This document shows, piece after piece, positions 34,141-43,689 of a stretch of DNA of 64,000 bases. Made by a program: the position numbers and the translations under genes. Source of the stretch: Oscillospiraceae bacterium (lineage in GTDB: Bacteria > Bacillota > Clostridia > Oscillospirales > Ruminococcaceae). The stretch lies in the NCBI GenBank assembly GCA_018110985.1, contig JAGAWT010000022.1, positions 39,166 through 103,165 on the forward strand. Reading direction: 5' to 3'. Position 1 is the first letter of the stretch; each line of letters opens with the position of its first letter. Below the pieces are notes generated by a model, which worked only from the letters and a program-made list of their open reading frames with translations, ran no database searches and was not told the origin of the DNA.

Positions 34141-34731
34141 ATGCAGCCTGAAATCGGAAAAATTTATGACGGCAAGGTGACAGGGATCACCAAATTCGGA
34201 GCATTTGTGGACATTGGCGAGGGCACATCGGGAATGGTCCACATTTCGGAAGTATCAAACACCTTTGTAAACGACATCAACGACCACCTGAACATAGGTC
34301 AGGAGGTCAAGGTCAAGGTGATCGGCATCAATGAGGGAAAGGTCTCTCTTTCCATAAAGAAGGCACTCGGCGATGACCGCAGACCTCCCCGCAGAGAACC
34401 CCGTCAGGGGAGACAGGACGGCGCACAGGGCGACGGCTCCCCGAGAGGCGGACAGGGGGGACAAGGCGGACAGGGAGGCCAAGGCGGACAGGGCAGCTCC
34501 GGCAGACAATGGCAGAAGGACAGCGACAAGCAGGGTGACCGTCCCGGCGGGCGTCCCTCCGGCAGATCCTCCTATCCCCGTACTCTTGCAGCCGACTTTT
34601 CCGGAAAGCCCGCAGCGCCTGCATCCTTTGAGGATATGCTCAGCAAGTTCAAGGCAAGTTCCGATGAAAAGATGGGCGACATAAAGAGAAACATGGACAG
34701 CAAAAGAAGAAATACATCCAGAAAAAGGTAG
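34141..34731 (+). CDS. yabR: S1 domain RNA-binding protein, YabR-like, with disordered tail
   Basis: The N-terminal 75 residues form one S1 RNA-binding domain (IGKIYDGKVTGITKFGAFV, GMVHISEVSN, DHLNIGQEVKVKV, VSLSIKKAL), very close to YabR, a ribosome-associated protein encoded after divIC in Bacilli. The rest is a low-complexity, Arg/Gly/Gln-rich tail with six GGQ-type repeats, likely disordered and RNA-binding. The start is uncertain: ATG 34141 has a weak GGA, while a TTG at 34102 overlaps the divIC stop (TTGA) and would add 13 residues by coupled translation. Confidence 0.8.
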   Translation: MQPEIGKIYDGKVTGITKFGAFVDIGEGTSGMVHISEVSNTFVNDINDHLNIGQEVKVKVIGINEGKVSLSIKKALGDDRRPPRREPRQGRQDGAQGDGSPRGGQGGQGGQGGQGGQGSSGRQWQKDSDKQGDRPGGRPSGRSSYPRTLAADFSGKPAAPASFEDMLSKFKASSDEKMGDIKRNMDSKRRNTSRKR

Positions 34732-34749
34732 CGTCAAGAGATCAAAAAT

Positions 34750-34777
34750 GGCGTCCGGAAGCCACCGGACGCCTTTT
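34750..34777. terminator. Bidirectional terminator between yabR and CmpB-like gene
   Basis: GGCGTCCGG (34750-34758) pairs with CCGGACGCC (34765-34773); TTTT follows and an A-run precedes it, so it can serve both convergent genes. Confidence 0.85.
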
Positions 34778-34791
34778 AAAGCCCTATATCA

Positions 34792-35865
34792 TCATTTTAC
34801 GGCTGCCTCTTCGGGGACTGTTTCCACCGCAGCAGGAACTGCCGCATCCTCGGTCTCCTCACCAAGGATCTCTCTTTCAAAGCGGACATCATCCGCATGA
34901 TCCATAAGGTATTTCTTGTTTCTCTTGCCGATGAGCTCCAAAAACTTCTTGCTGAACCGTGGTATCCTCAGCCTCTTTCTTATGGCTCTTATCGCTCTTG
35001 CATACCTGCGTGTGATGGTACGGGGGAAGGAAAGCAGCAGTCTGTTGGAGAATGAATCACCGACCAGCAGCTTTTCATACTCTGCCTTCAGCTTCTCCAG
35101 ATTCTCGGCATTCATCTCTGCCACCTTGGCACGGACATCATCTGCCTGTTCCTTCATGGCATCGTAGGCATTTCCTGCCTTGTCCTTCGCAAGGTCGTAG
35201 ATGTTGCCCGCAGAATCCTTTGCCTTGTACAGTCCGCTCTTTACAGCCAGTGTACCGTCTGCCAGCTTCATCCCCGTCTTTTCGGAAACAGCCAGCATTA
35301 TGCGGGATATCTCATCGAGCCTTTTTATCCTGTTTTTCAGCTTTGCAGCAGCCATGGCGGATGCCACCGTATCTATGACAATGAGCACGGACATGAGTAT
35401 GATAAATCCCCAGCCCGCCCTGACAGGTATCATCGCCACGGCACCCTCGAGCCATGGCTCGAAGAAATGGTACATCAGCACACATCCGGTGCCGAAGAAA
35501 AGAGAGTTTCTCAGGCATATATAACCCTTTATGTTGAATTTCATGTGAGAATAGTCCCACCAGCGGGTGTGGAAGAGAGTCTCCATGAGCCACCCCATGA
35601 AAAACTCGAAGGCAGTGCAGAGAGTGGTGGACAGTACCCCCAGCAGCAGGTATGTATCCTTGAACGGTCTGAATATCACAAGTATCATCAGGACTCCCAC
35701 ACCGTAGATAGGGCATATGGGCATATTGAGAAAGCCCCTGTTCTGGAAAGCGCCTGTCTCATAGGACATATCCACTATCTCTATCATCCACCCTATGAAG
35801 CTCCAGAAAATAAATATAAAAAACATCTGGTAAAAGCTGTACTCTATTATGGGTATAACAGTCAT
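34792..35865 (-). CDS. CmpB-like (putative ABC transporter permease) membrane protein
   Basis: A 357-residue protein. The first 170 residues hold about five membrane helices with FWSFIGWMIEIVDMSYETGAF and the WWDYSHMKFNIKGYICLRNS motif, the hallmark of the ABC_trans_CmpB family, which is annotated as putative ABC permease although transport has not been shown. The remaining 190 residues are cytoplasmic, with a coiled-coil-like Lys/Ala/Glu-rich stretch (about 200-265) and a basic segment. The start at 35865 has AAGGAG; an upstream ATG at 35910 lacks one. Monocistronic. Confidence 0.75.
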   Translation of the reverse strand: MTVIPIIEYSFYQMFFIFIFWSFIGWMIEIVDMSYETGAFQNRGFLNMPICPIYGVGVLMILVIFRPFKDTYLLLGVLSTTLCTAFEFFMGWLMETLFHTRWWDYSHMKFNIKGYICLRNSLFFGTGCVLMYHFFEPWLEGAVAMIPVRAGWGFIILMSVLIVIDTVASAMAAAKLKNRIKRLDEISRIMLAVSEKTGMKLADGTLAVKSGLYKAKDSAGNIYDLAKDKAGNAYDAMKEQADDVRAKVAEMNAENLEKLKAEYEKLLVGDSFSNRLLLSFPRTITRRYARAIRAIRKRLRIPRFSKKFLELIGKRNKKYLMDHADDVRFEREILGEETEDAAVPAAVETVPEEAAVK

Positions 35866-35914
35866 ACCTGATTGCTCCTTTTGAACGACACGAATTGATA
35901 CAACAAACATTTTA

Positions 35915-35943
35915 AGTATACATCATTTGAAGCTGTTTGTCAA
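35915..35943 (-). promoter_or_regulatory. Promoter of the CmpB-like gene
   Basis: On the minus strand TTGACA (35938-35943) and TATACT (35915-35920) are spaced by 17 bp, 50 bp before the start. Confidence 0.7.
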
Positions 35944-35980
35944 TGTCAATTTTCTACAATATAGAGGAACACACATAAAA

Positions 35981-36604
35981 ATGGACTACAAGACCGTATA
36001 CGAAACGGCATCCGATGCCTTTACGGAAAAGAAAAGCGACTTCATCGGCACCATTGCCCCCGTAAAGTCGGAAGAGGAAGCCGTCGCCTTCATAGAGCGC
36101 ATAAAGAGCGGGAACCGCAAGGCAAGGCACAATGTGTATGCCTATGTGCTCAGAGAGGGGAACATTTCCCGGTACAGCGACGACGGAGAGCCCCAGGGAA
36201 CGGGGGGAGTGCCCGTTCTGGAAGTGATAAAGGGCAGGGGGCTCAGTGATGTATGTATCGTGGTCACCCGCTATTTCGGAGGCATCCTCCTCGGAACGGG
36301 AGGGCTTTCACGGGCGTACTCCAGAGCCGCCTGTATAGCCTGCGATGCCGCAAGGGTAATGGAGATGTGCGAGTGTACCCTTATTTCCTTTGAATGTGAT
36401 TATTCCATGTACGGTCTTCTTACAGGGCTTTTGTCCCAAAGCTGCCTGAAAGTGAAAAGCTGCGATTTTGAAGACAGGGTGCGCATAAGGCTGATGTGCA
36501 AAAACGCTTTTGCGGACAGCCTTGCAGATGATATCACCGAGATCTCCAACGGCACGGTGAAAGTCATAAAAGGCGGCTGCGGCTGGGAGGATCTTTCATC
36601 TTGA
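35981..36604 (+). CDS. YigZ/IMPACT family protein (UPF0029)
   Basis: A 207-residue protein of the YigZ/IMPACT family. Signature segments are KKSDFIGTIAPV, ARHNVYAYVLR, SDDGEPQGTGGVPVLEVI and VVTRYFGGILLGTGGLSRAY, followed by a ferredoxin-like C-terminal domain (DUF1949 type). The biochemical role in bacteria is unsettled; eukaryotic IMPACT regulates GCN2. It heads the operon yigZ-dgt-dnaG-rpoD-hit, with 30 bp to dgt. The ATG at 35981 has GAGGAA somewhat far upstream. Confidence 0.9.
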   Translation: MDYKTVYETASDAFTEKKSDFIGTIAPVKSEEEAVAFIERIKSGNRKARHNVYAYVLREGNISRYSDDGEPQGTGGVPVLEVIKGRGLSDVCIVVTRYFGGILLGTGGLSRAYSRAACIACDAARVMEMCECTLISFECDYSMYGLLTGLLSQSCLKVKSCDFEDRVRIRLMCKNAFADSLADDITEISNGTVKVIKGGCGWEDLSS

Positions 36605-36634
36605 AGCTGATAAAAACGAGCGTGGAGGTAATGT

Positions 36635-37633
36635 ATGACCATAAGAGAACAGATCGAAATAGTTGAGCTGGGTACTCTCTGTGAGGATGCCTGCACATCA
36701 AAGCACACGGGCAAAAGGCGGATGCCGGAGCAGAAATGCCCCATAAGGACGGATTTCCAGCGTGACAGGGACAGGATACTCCACAGCAATTCCTTCAGAA
36801 GGCTGAAGCACAAGACGCAGGTCTTTCTCGATCCCATAGGAGATCATTACCGCACAAGGCTCACCCATTCACTTGAAGTCTCCCAGATAGCACGCACCAT
36901 TTCCAGAGCGCTGCGGCTCAACGAAGATCTGACAGAAGCCATTGCCCTGGGGCACGATCTTGGCCATACTCCCTTCGGTCATGCGGGAGAGGCTGCCCTC
37001 AACGAGGTGAGCAACTGCGGCTTCAAGCACTATCTCCAGAGCCTGCGTGTAGTGGACTATATCGAGCGCAACGGTCAGGGTCTGAACCTTACCTACGAGG
37101 TCAAAAACGGCATAGTCTGCCACACGGACAAAATGGCTGTCACCAAAGAGGGCTACATAGTGCGTGTTGCCGACAGGATAGCATATATCAACCATGATAT
37201 AGACGATGCCATAAGAGCGGGAGTGCTGAAGGAGAGCGACCTCCCCAAGGGGCCTGTGAGCGTGCTGGGACACACAAAGAGCGAGAGGATAACCTCCGCC
37301 ATAATGTCCATAGTGGAAAACGGTGTCAAGGAGATCAAAATGTCCCCTGATATCCTGAGCGCTCAGGATGAGCTCCACGCCTTTATGTTTGAATATGTGT
37401 ACCATTCAAAGGTGGCAAAGGCAGAGGAACAGAAGGCAAAGCAGCTGGTGCAGCGCCTTTACCAGTATTATCTGAAATACCCCGAAAAGATGCCCGAGCT
37501 TTACAGGAACATAGCAGAGAAGTTCTCCAGGGAGAGAGCGGTCTGCGACTATATTTCCGGAATGTCGGACAGCTATGCGGTGGGACTTTACAAGGATCTT
37601 TACATACCCAAAAGCTGGGCGGTAAAAGGATAA
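36635..37633 (+). CDS. dgt: Deoxyguanosinetriphosphate triphosphohydrolase-like HD protein
   Basis: A 332-residue dNTP triphosphohydrolase of the HD superfamily, which splits dNTPs into deoxynucleoside and triphosphate. The N-terminal FQRDRDRILHSNSFRRLKHKTQVF is typical, the HD metal site has H78 in THSLEV and H107/D108 in GHDLGHTPFGHAGE, and D188 lies in NHDIDDAI. Its stop overlaps the dnaG start (TAATG). The arrangement dgt-dnaG-rpoD is common in Clostridia. Confidence 0.93.
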   Translation: MTIREQIEIVELGTLCEDACTSKHTGKRRMPEQKCPIRTDFQRDRDRILHSNSFRRLKHKTQVFLDPIGDHYRTRLTHSLEVSQIARTISRALRLNEDLTEAIALGHDLGHTPFGHAGEAALNEVSNCGFKHYLQSLRVVDYIERNGQGLNLTYEVKNGIVCHTDKMAVTKEGYIVRVADRIAYINHDIDDAIRAGVLKESDLPKGPVSVLGHTKSERITSAIMSIVENGVKEIKMSPDILSAQDELHAFMFEYVYHSKVAKAEEQKAKQLVQRLYQYYLKYPEKMPELYRNIAEKFSRERAVCDYISGMSDSYAVGLYKDLYIPKSWAVKG

Positions 37634-39360
37634 TGGCATTCTTTAACGATGATTTTATTTATCAGCTCAAGGACAATAACCGCATTGAGGATGTGATGTC
37701 CTCCTATGCGGTGCTGAAAAAGAGCGGCCGTTCAAACTTCGTTTGCCTTTGTCCCTTCCATTCCGAAAAGACCCCCTCCTGCAATATAAACGTGGCAAAC
37801 CAGTATTTCCACTGCTTCGGCTGCGATACGGGCGGAGACGTGATAACCTTCATCATGAAGGCGGAGAACCTTGACTACGTTGAAGCTGTCAGATTTCTGG
37901 CGCAGCGGGCGGGGATGACTGTCCCGGAGGACGGCGGTGATTCGGAAAAAGCAAAGCTAAGGATGCGCATTTATGAGGCAAACAGAGAGGCAGCCCGTTT
38001 CTACAACCGCATACTGACAAAGGAGAGAGCCGGCGAAAAGGGACGCTACTACCTTAATGACAGGCAGCTTGAACCCAGGACTGTTATCAAATACGGTCTG
38101 GGCTACGCCCCGGACGAATGGACGATGCTGACGGATCATCTGCTCTCCAAGGGCTTTTCCGAGTTTGAGATAACCTCCGCAGACCTTGCACGGCGTGGAA
38201 GAAATGACAGCCTGTACGACTTTTTCAGGGACAGGCTCATCTTCCCAATCATCGACCTTCGGGGAAATGTCATAGCATTCGGAGGCAGGACCATTGACGG
38301 AAACGGTCCGAAATACCTGAATTCCGCCGACACCCCCGTTTTCAAAAAAAGCCGTCACCTTTTTTCCCTCAATTTTGCAAAAAACTCCTCCGACAGGCGC
38401 ATAATACTTGCGGAGGGTTATATGGATGTCATATCTCTCAATCAGGCGGGCTTTGACAACGCAGTGGCTTCACTGGGCACCGCACTCACTCCCGAACAGG
38501 TAAGAGAGATCAACAAATACGCCTCGGAGGTCATATTGTCCTACGACAGTGACGAAGCGGGGCAGAAAGCCACCATGCGTGCCCTGAACCTTTTCGGGGA
38601 AACGGGCATCACCACCAAGATACTTCGCATAGACGGAGCCAAGGACCCGGACGAGTACATCAAGAAATACGGCGCTCAGCGTTTCAGGATGCTGCTTGAC
38701 AGATCCGACGGAGCGGTAAACTTTGAACTGGAACGTCTCGCACAGGGTCTCGACATGACTTCCGACGAAGGAAAGGTGGAATACCTGAAACGCTGCGCAA
38801 AGCTGCTTTCGGGTCTCACATCCCCCATAGAGAGGGATTATTACATTTCCCGTCTTGCCGAAAGGCAGGAGGTCTCCGCTGAGGCGATAAAGGCTCAGAT
38901 AGAGGGCATCAGGAAAAGGGCGGAGCGCAGGGAGAAGAATGAGGAGTGGAACAGAGCCAGGGAAATGTCCCTGAGAGCAAAAGACCCTGCCCAGAGAAAG
39001 GATCCCGGAAAATTCAGGGCGGAGCAGCAGCTGATCGTCAGCCTCTACAAGGATCCGGGAGAGCTGAAAACAGTTGCCGGGCGTATCTCCCCGGAGGATA
39101 TCTCCTCGGAAAAGTACAGGCAGATCTACGAAGGGATGAAGCGCCTTTACGACGAAGGCGGAGACCTTAACAACCTGCAGGCGGTGCTTTCCGTTGAACT
39201 TATGTCGGAGCTTACGTCCGCACTGTACAAAAACGAACAGATAGAGCTTACACCAAAGGTGCGTGAAGAGCTGATAGAAAGGATCAAGAGCAAGCGCACG
39301 GGAACCGGTGAAATACCCGATCTTGCAGCTATAGCCGCAAGGAAGAAGAAAGGAAGATAG
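37633..39360 (+). CDS. dnaG: DNA primase
   Basis: DnaG makes RNA primers for replication. The 575-residue product begins with a CHC2 zinc finger (C40, H43, C61, C64), followed by the RNA polymerase-like core ([28 protein letters not shown]) and a TOPRIM fold with the catalytic glutamate in [10 protein letters not shown] and YDSDEAG. The C-terminal helicase-binding region (about 440-575) is shorter and less conserved, as usual. The start overlaps the dgt stop; the ribosome binding site of rpoD lies within its last codons. Confidence 0.96.
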   Translation: MAFFNDDFIYQLKDNNRIEDVMSSYAVLKKSGRSNFVCLCPFHSEKTPSCNINVANQYFHCFGCDTGGDVITFIMKAENLDYVEAVRFLAQRAGMTVPEDGGDSEKAKLRMRIYEANREAARFYNRILTKERAGEKGRYYLNDRQLEPRTVIKYGLGYAPDEWTMLTDHLLSKGFSEFEITSADLARRGRNDSLYDFFRDRLIFPIIDLRGNVIAFGGRTIDGNGPKYLNSADTPVFKKSRHLFSLNFAKNSSDRRIILAEGYMDVISLNQAGFDNAVASLGTALTPEQVREINKYASEVILSYDSDEAGQKATMRALNLFGETGITTKILRIDGAKDPDEYIKKYGAQRFRMLLDRSDGAVNFELERLAQGLDMTSDEGKVEYLKRCAKLLSGLTSPIERDYYISRLAERQEVSAEAIKAQIEGIRKRAERREKNEEWNRAREMSLRAKDPAQRKDPGKFRAEQQLIVSLYKDPGELKTVAGRISPEDISSEKYRQIYEGMKRLYDEGGDLNNLQAVLSVELMSELTSALYKNEQIELTPKVREELIERIKSKRTGTGEIPDLAAIAARKKKGR

Positions 39361-39362
39361 TA

Positions 39363-40439
39363 TTGGCAAATCCATTGGAACAGCTTCTTGAACGAGGCCG
39401 TCAGGCGGGAAAGCTTACCACCACCGAGATAAATGAATTTCTCGAAAAGCATGATATGGATCCCGAGCAGCTTGATACCCTCTACGAGAACTTTCATGCA
39501 AACAACATCGAGATAATCGACGATTACGATCCCAATGCGGATATTGACCTGTCGGAGACCGCCATTGTGGAGGAAGCCGAGGGCTCTGCGGGAGAGATAG
39601 CCATTGACGACCCGGTAAAAATATACCTCAAGGATATAGGCCGTGTGGCTCTCCTCAGTCCGGATGAGGAAAAGGATCTGGCAAATCTCATCAAATCCGG
39701 GGATCCCAAGGAAGCAAAAAGGGCAAAGAAGCGCCTTTCCGAGGCTAACCTGAGGCTCGTGGTGTCCATTGCAAAAAGGTATGTGGGCAGGGGGATGCAG
39801 TTTCTCGACCTCATACAGGAGGGCAACCTGGGTCTTATAAAGGCAGTTGAGAAATTCGATCCCGAAAAGGGATTCAAGTTCTCAACCTACGCCACCTGGT
39901 GGATAAGGCAGGCAATAACAAGAGCCATAGCCGATCAGGCAAGGACCATCCGTATCCCCGTTCATATGGTCGAGACCATCACCAAGGTGAAAAAGGCTTC
40001 CTCACAGCTCCTGCACCAGAACGGACACGATCCCACACCCGAAGAGATAGCCAAGGAACTGGAGATCCCCGTTGAGCGTGTACGGGAGATCATGAGGATA
40101 GCACAGGATCCCGTTTCTCTGGAAACTCCCATAGGCGAGGAGGAGGACAGCCACTTAGGCGACTTTATCCCGGACGAGGATGCTCCCGCACCTGCGGATG
40201 CGGCTTCCCTGCTGCTTCTGAAGGAAAAGCTGGGAGAGGTGCTGGGAACGCTTACGGAGCGTGAGGAAAAGGTGCTTCGCCTGCGCTTCGGTCTGGAGGA
40301 CGGCAGGGCACGGACTCTTGAAGAAGTGGGCAAGGAATTTGATGTTACAAGAGAGCGTATACGCCAGATAGAGGCAAAGGCTCTCAGAAAGCTCAGACAC
40401 CCCTCACGCAGCAAAAAAGTAAAGGATTTTCTCGACTAA
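39363..40439 (+). CDS. rpoD: RNA polymerase primary sigma factor SigA/RpoD
   Basis: The housekeeping sigma factor, 358 residues, a normal Firmicutes length. Region 1.2 ([16 protein letters not shown]), region 2 with the -10 recognition helix ([20 protein letters not shown]), region 3 ([19 protein letters not shown]) and region 4 with the -35 helix ([17 protein letters not shown]) are all intact. The start is TTG at 39363, with AAAGGAAG in the end of dnaG at ideal spacing; no ATG fits. The consensus TTGACA/TATAAT boxes seen across the window match its expected specificity. Confidence 0.97.
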   Translation: MANPLEQLLERGRQAGKLTTTEINEFLEKHDMDPEQLDTLYENFHANNIEIIDDYDPNADIDLSETAIVEEAEGSAGEIAIDDPVKIYLKDIGRVALLSPDEEKDLANLIKSGDPKEAKRAKKRLSEANLRLVVSIAKRYVGRGMQFLDLIQEGNLGLIKAVEKFDPEKGFKFSTYATWWIRQAITRAIADQARTIRIPVHMVETITKVKKASSQLLHQNGHDPTPEEIAKELEIPVERVREIMRIAQDPVSLETPIGEEEDSHLGDFIPDEDAPAPADAASLLLLKEKLGEVLGTLTEREEKVLRLRFGLEDGRARTLEEVGKEFDVTRERIRQIEAKALRKLRHPSRSKKVKDFLD

Positions 40440-40457
40440 GGTAAAGGAGCAATTAAA

Positions 40458-40799
40458 ATGGAAGATTGTCTTTTCTGTAAGATAATAAAGGGTGAGATCC
40501 CCTCATCAAAGGTCTATGAGGATGATATGTGCTATGCCTTCAATGACATAGACCCGAAAGCACCCACACATTTTCTTGTGATACCCAAGGAGCATATCCC
40601 CTCTGCGGCAGCCATAACCCCCGAAAACTCCGTCTATGTTGCACATATCTTTGAGGTGATAGCAAAGCTCGCCAAGGAAAAGGGCATGGACAAGGGCTTC
40701 AGAGTCGTTTCCAACTGCGGCGAAAGCGCAGGTCAGAGCGTTTTCCATCTTCATTTCCATGTTATGAGCGGCAGAGACTTCACATGGCCCGCAGGCTGA
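40458..40799 (+). CDS. HIT family nucleotide-binding protein (HinT-like)
   Basis: A 113-residue histidine triad protein that hydrolyses adenosine phosphoramidates or related nucleotides. The triad HLHFH lies at 97-101 (H97, H99, H101), with CLFC at 4-7 as in zinc-binding HinT members and FNDIDPKAPTHFLVIPK for the nucleotide pocket. It follows rpoD after 18 bp with AAAGGAG. The final base of its TGA stop is the first base of repeat copy E. Confidence 0.93.
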   Translation: MEDCLFCKIIKGEIPSSKVYEDDMCYAFNDIDPKAPTHFLVIPKEHIPSAAAITPENSVYVAHIFEVIAKLAKEKGMDKGFRVVSNCGESAGQSVFHLHFHVMSGRDFTWPAG

Positions 40800-40903
40800 T
40801 ACTGATCCTTCCTCGATGTATAGACGATCTCCAAGCCTCAGATCCCTTATATCCAAACATTTGCGGCATGTTTCTTGTCTATACATCGGTCTGAAATCAG
40901 TAT
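40799..40903 (+). repeat. 105-bp interspersed palindromic repeat, copy E
   Basis: Copy E, same orientation as B and C, starting on the last base of the hit stop codon. It keeps both 11-bp inner arms intact; the outer right arm reads AATCAGTAT, losing one pair. A direct repeat TGATAGGATAA (starting 40903 and 40931) follows it. Confidence 0.92.
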
Positions 40904-40942
40904 GATAGGATAAACCGCAGGGTACTGTCCTGATAGGATAAG

Positions 40943-40984
40943 CCATAGTATTTCCGATGTGTGTCGGAGATACTATGGTTTTTT
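40943..40984 (+). terminator. Intrinsic terminator of the yigZ-hit operon
   Basis: CCATAGTATTTCCGA (40943-40957) pairs with TCGGAGATACTATGG (40964-40978), 15 bp with one G-U, followed by six T. Confidence 0.92.
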
Positions 40985-41060
40985 AATGATCCGCAGCCGA
41001 TAAGAAAAGCAAGCGCCGATCGTTTTTTCAAAAACACAGGAGACAAGCCCGTGTTTTGGC

Positions 41061-41098
41061 AAAAAAACTCACCGGAGCCCTACACAAAGCCCCGGTGA
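41061..41098 (-). terminator. Intrinsic terminator of the anti-sigma candidate gene
   Basis: Read on the minus strand, TCACCGG (41092-41098 complement) pairs with CCGGTGA (41069-41075 complement), with further G-C pairing inside, followed by GTTTTTTT (41061-41068). Confidence 0.82.
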
Positions 41099-41117
41099 AT
41101 AAGGAAGGTCCGTATTT

Positions 41118-43052
41118 TTAAAAATCTATAAGCTCCTTGACGGTCATGGTGTAAAGATCAACTGTGGCTATCTTGCCTGAACCCATAAGTATGAGCTCGT
41201 TCCCGTCTATCACACACCTGTCAAACTCGAAGCTCTCGTCAAAACCGTCAAACTGAGCCGTACCGATGGTGTAAAGCGTACCGTCAGCCGTGCTGAAAAG
41301 GCAGAACCTGTTGACCGTTATCCCGTCCTTTATACCGCTTACGGGGAAACCTACCAGCATTCTTTCCTCATCAACGAGCAAAGCCTTGCTGTCATTTACA
41401 GCGGCACTGTACGGCATTTCAAGATCATCCACGAAATACTGACCGCTTATCTCCCCGTTCTCTCCGTAGAGAGTGGCAGTAAGCACATCACCATCTGCTG
41501 TGAGTGCCATGGAAAGACCGCTGCCCACCGAGGTGGTGTTTATGACCGGCGCAGTCTGTGTTTCGGCTGTGCTTTCGTCGGGCTCCTCCTCATGATCCAG
41601 ATCAACGGAGAGGAAAGGCTCGCCGCCGCATATGAGCACCGCACTGCTGCCCTCAAACTTTGCCTTGACATCATTCTGACCCTTTAAGAGACCCTTCTTT
41701 GAAGAGACCACATTAAGGGAGCTGTCAAGAGTATAAACATCGGTCACAGTCAGACCGCTTTCATCATAGGAACGGCAGGCTATACGGAAATACCCGCCGG
41801 TAACGCCCATGCTGTGACGGCTGAGAAGCGCACCGTCCACCACTCCCTGAGCCTTGTACTCAAGTACGCCCTCATACACCGCAAAGGATGTGATGTAGGT
41901 CCTGTCCGTGCTGGAGGTATTGTCAACGCCGGTGACATAAAGAGTATCATCGGTGCAGTAAACATTGGCACCACCGCCAAGAACAGCCTTCACAGTTACG
42001 GAGGAGCCGTTCAGAGGAACAGTGGAAATAACGGTGTAATCCACATTGCTGGCAGTCTGAGGAACATAAACATCGGACGCATCTATGTAGAAACACTCAC
42101 CGTCTATATAATATCTCGGAACATAGCTTTCTATTCCGGGATAGACCCCGTTTCCTCCGGACACCTTGGAACAGGAGGTAACTATCATGAGATAGCCTCT
42201 TTCATCCGTCCGTGTGGAAACATAGTTGCCGTTTTGCCTGTAAGACCTTTGTGCCACGGGGACACCGCCGGATATGTCATATATCTCGGCTGTTACATAA
42301 TCCCCGCCGCTGTCACGGTCGCTCCCTATAAGCAGGAGCTTGTCACCGTAAATATCCATTTCAAAGGGGGAATAGCTGCTGTCAGCCTCTGCGGTAACGG
42401 ACATATCATTCTTGTCCACACAATAAAGTGTGCCGCCGCACAGGTAATAAACAAAGCTGCCGCTGCTCTTTACGATATCCGCATCCGAAAAGTCCGAACG
42501 CACGGGCTCATCGTCCGTATCATCAGTGATGCTCTCTTCCGGACTGCCCACCGTCACGGGAGCCGTGCCGGATACCGCTGTCTCGGCTTCTCCCGGAACA
42601 GCAGCTGCAGTAGTCTGAGAGGGTGCTGCCGAGGGATCGTTGGTTATTATCTCCTCGCCGTCTCCTATTTCCTCTCTTGAAAGCACATGGTCATTGTAGA
42701 TACCGGAATAGATGCTGTAAAGCTCATCGTAGGAGGACACCTGCTGTACGGCTTCGTATGTCTTTTCGCTCTCTATGGTGCCTATGCTCCCTCTGTTGGA
42801 ATTCATCACAACAGCACCGCCCGCAACAGCAACACAAGCCGCCACCGCAGCCACGGTACGCATAACGGAGAGCCTTCTCGATCTTGCAGGCATCTTCTCC
42901 AGTTTGCCGGAAATAAGCACTTCGGGCACATTATCCGCAGGCTCCTGAACTATGTCCATGCTGTCAAGCATGGCCTTCATGTTTTCGGGGCTCAGTTCGA
43001 GCGGGACCTCTATCCCGTCTATTGCAGAAAAAAGCCTGTCGTCAAAGCTCAT
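41118..43052 (-). CDS. Membrane-anchored beta-propeller protein, probable anti-sigma factor
   Basis: A 644-residue protein directly following an ECF sigma gene. Residues 1-60 are cytoplasmic and hold the segment LSPENMKAMLDSMD, the likely sigma-binding part. One membrane helix lies at about 64-84. A Ser/Thr/Ala/Glu-rich linker (about 135-190) leads to a C-terminal beta-propeller-like domain (about 195-644) of the kind found in clostridial secreted proteins (FSDADIVKSSGSFVYYLCGG, YGDKLLLIGSD). I infer that the external propeller senses an envelope signal and the N terminus restrains the sigma factor. AAAGGAGG precedes the ATG. Confidence 0.75.
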   Translation of the reverse strand: MSFDDRLFSAIDGIEVPLELSPENMKAMLDSMDIVQEPADNVPEVLISGKLEKMPARSRRLSVMRTVAAVAACVAVAGGAVVMNSNRGSIGTIESEKTYEAVQQVSSYDELYSIYSGIYNDHVLSREEIGDGEEIITNDPSAAPSQTTAAAVPGEAETAVSGTAPVTVGSPEESITDDTDDEPVRSDFSDADIVKSSGSFVYYLCGGTLYCVDKNDMSVTAEADSSYSPFEMDIYGDKLLLIGSDRDSGGDYVTAEIYDISGGVPVAQRSYRQNGNYVSTRTDERGYLMIVTSCSKVSGGNGVYPGIESYVPRYYIDGECFYIDASDVYVPQTASNVDYTVISTVPLNGSSVTVKAVLGGGANVYCTDDTLYVTGVDNTSSTDRTYITSFAVYEGVLEYKAQGVVDGALLSRHSMGVTGGYFRIACRSYDESGLTVTDVYTLDSSLNVVSSKKGLLKGQNDVKAKFEGSSAVLICGGEPFLSVDLDHEEEPDESTAETQTAPVINTTSVGSGLSMALTADGDVLTATLYGENGEISGQYFVDDLEMPYSAAVNDSKALLVDEERMLVGFPVSGIKDGITVNRFCLFSTADGTLYTIGTAQFDGFDESFEFDRCVIDGNELILMGSGKIATVDLYTMTVKELIDF

Positions 43053-43090
43053 AACAGTCTATCCTCCTTTCCCATTGATCTATTTTCTCT

Positions 43091-43612
43091 CTATAAATGT
43101 TTTCTCAGCTTGGCCTTGGCCCGTGCGATCTTTGAACGGACGGTATTTGCAGATATACCCGTCGTCTGTGAGATCTCTTCACTTGTGAAGCCGGAGACTA
43201 CCGAGAGGGTGAGCACCATTCTTTCTTCTTCCGAAAGCACCTGCATCGCCTGCTGAAGTTCGATCATGCCGAACTCGCTCTGAAAATCGCTGTCAGGCAG
43301 GGATCCCTCAAGATCTTCTATATCTTCCTCAAGGTTTCTTTGCCGCACATACTCTCTCAGCTTTTTATTTATCTGCGCCGTGAGTATAGCGGTGATCCAC
43401 GCCTTAAAGGCTGCAGGGTCTCTGAGCTTACGGATCTTCTGATATGCCTCAAGAACTGTGTCGCTAACCACATCCGAGGCGTCGTGCTCGTTATTTAGGT
43501 TTAACAGTGCCACACGGTACAGATCCTTGTATACAAGGGAGTAAAGTTGGGCAAATGCTTGTGTATCTCCGTTCTGTGCACGCTCCACAGCGGCGGAAAG
43601 CTCCAAGCTCAT
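43091..43612 (-). CDS. ECF-type RNA polymerase sigma factor
   Basis: A 173-residue extracytoplasmic function sigma factor. Region 2 includes FAQLYSLVYKDLYRVALLNL and DASDVVSDTVLEAYQKIRKL with AFKAWITAIL. Region 4 has LSEEERMVLTLSVVSGFTSEEI and the helix-turn-helix TTGISANTVRSKIARAKAKL. Regions 1 and 3 are absent, as expected. It is 38 bp upstream of the propeller protein. The leader (43613-43822) contains an 8-bp inverted repeat at 43658-43689. No target promoter can be defined here. Confidence 0.93.
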   Translation of the reverse strand: MSLELSAAVERAQNGDTQAFAQLYSLVYKDLYRVALLNLNNEHDASDVVSDTVLEAYQKIRKLRDPAAFKAWITAILTAQINKKLREYVRQRNLEEDIEDLEGSLPDSDFQSEFGMIELQQAMQVLSEEERMVLTLSVVSGFTSEEISQTTGISANTVRSKIARAKAKLRKHL

Positions 43613-43657
43613 ATCAGCAAATCACCTCGCAGCCGCTTTGATTGCAGAATGCGGTCT

Positions 43658-43689
43658 TGCAGTCATTTATTTTTTTCTCCGACTGCAAT
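43658..43689. promoter_or_regulatory. Inverted repeat in the ECF sigma leader
   Basis: TTGCAGTC (43658-43665) and GACTGCAA (43682-43689) form perfect 8-bp arms around a T-rich 16-nt loop, 46 bp upstream of the sigma start. It could be an operator or an RNA hairpin. The surrounding 210 bp hold no gene. Confidence 0.35.

Noticed and set aside
34430..34500. Short tandem DNA repeat in yabR
   Set aside because: It encodes the GGQ-rich tail of the protein and is explained as low-complexity coding sequence.
6443..40903. CRISPR array
   Set aside because: The repeats are 105 bp, kilobases apart and in both orientations, with no spacer pattern and no cas genes.
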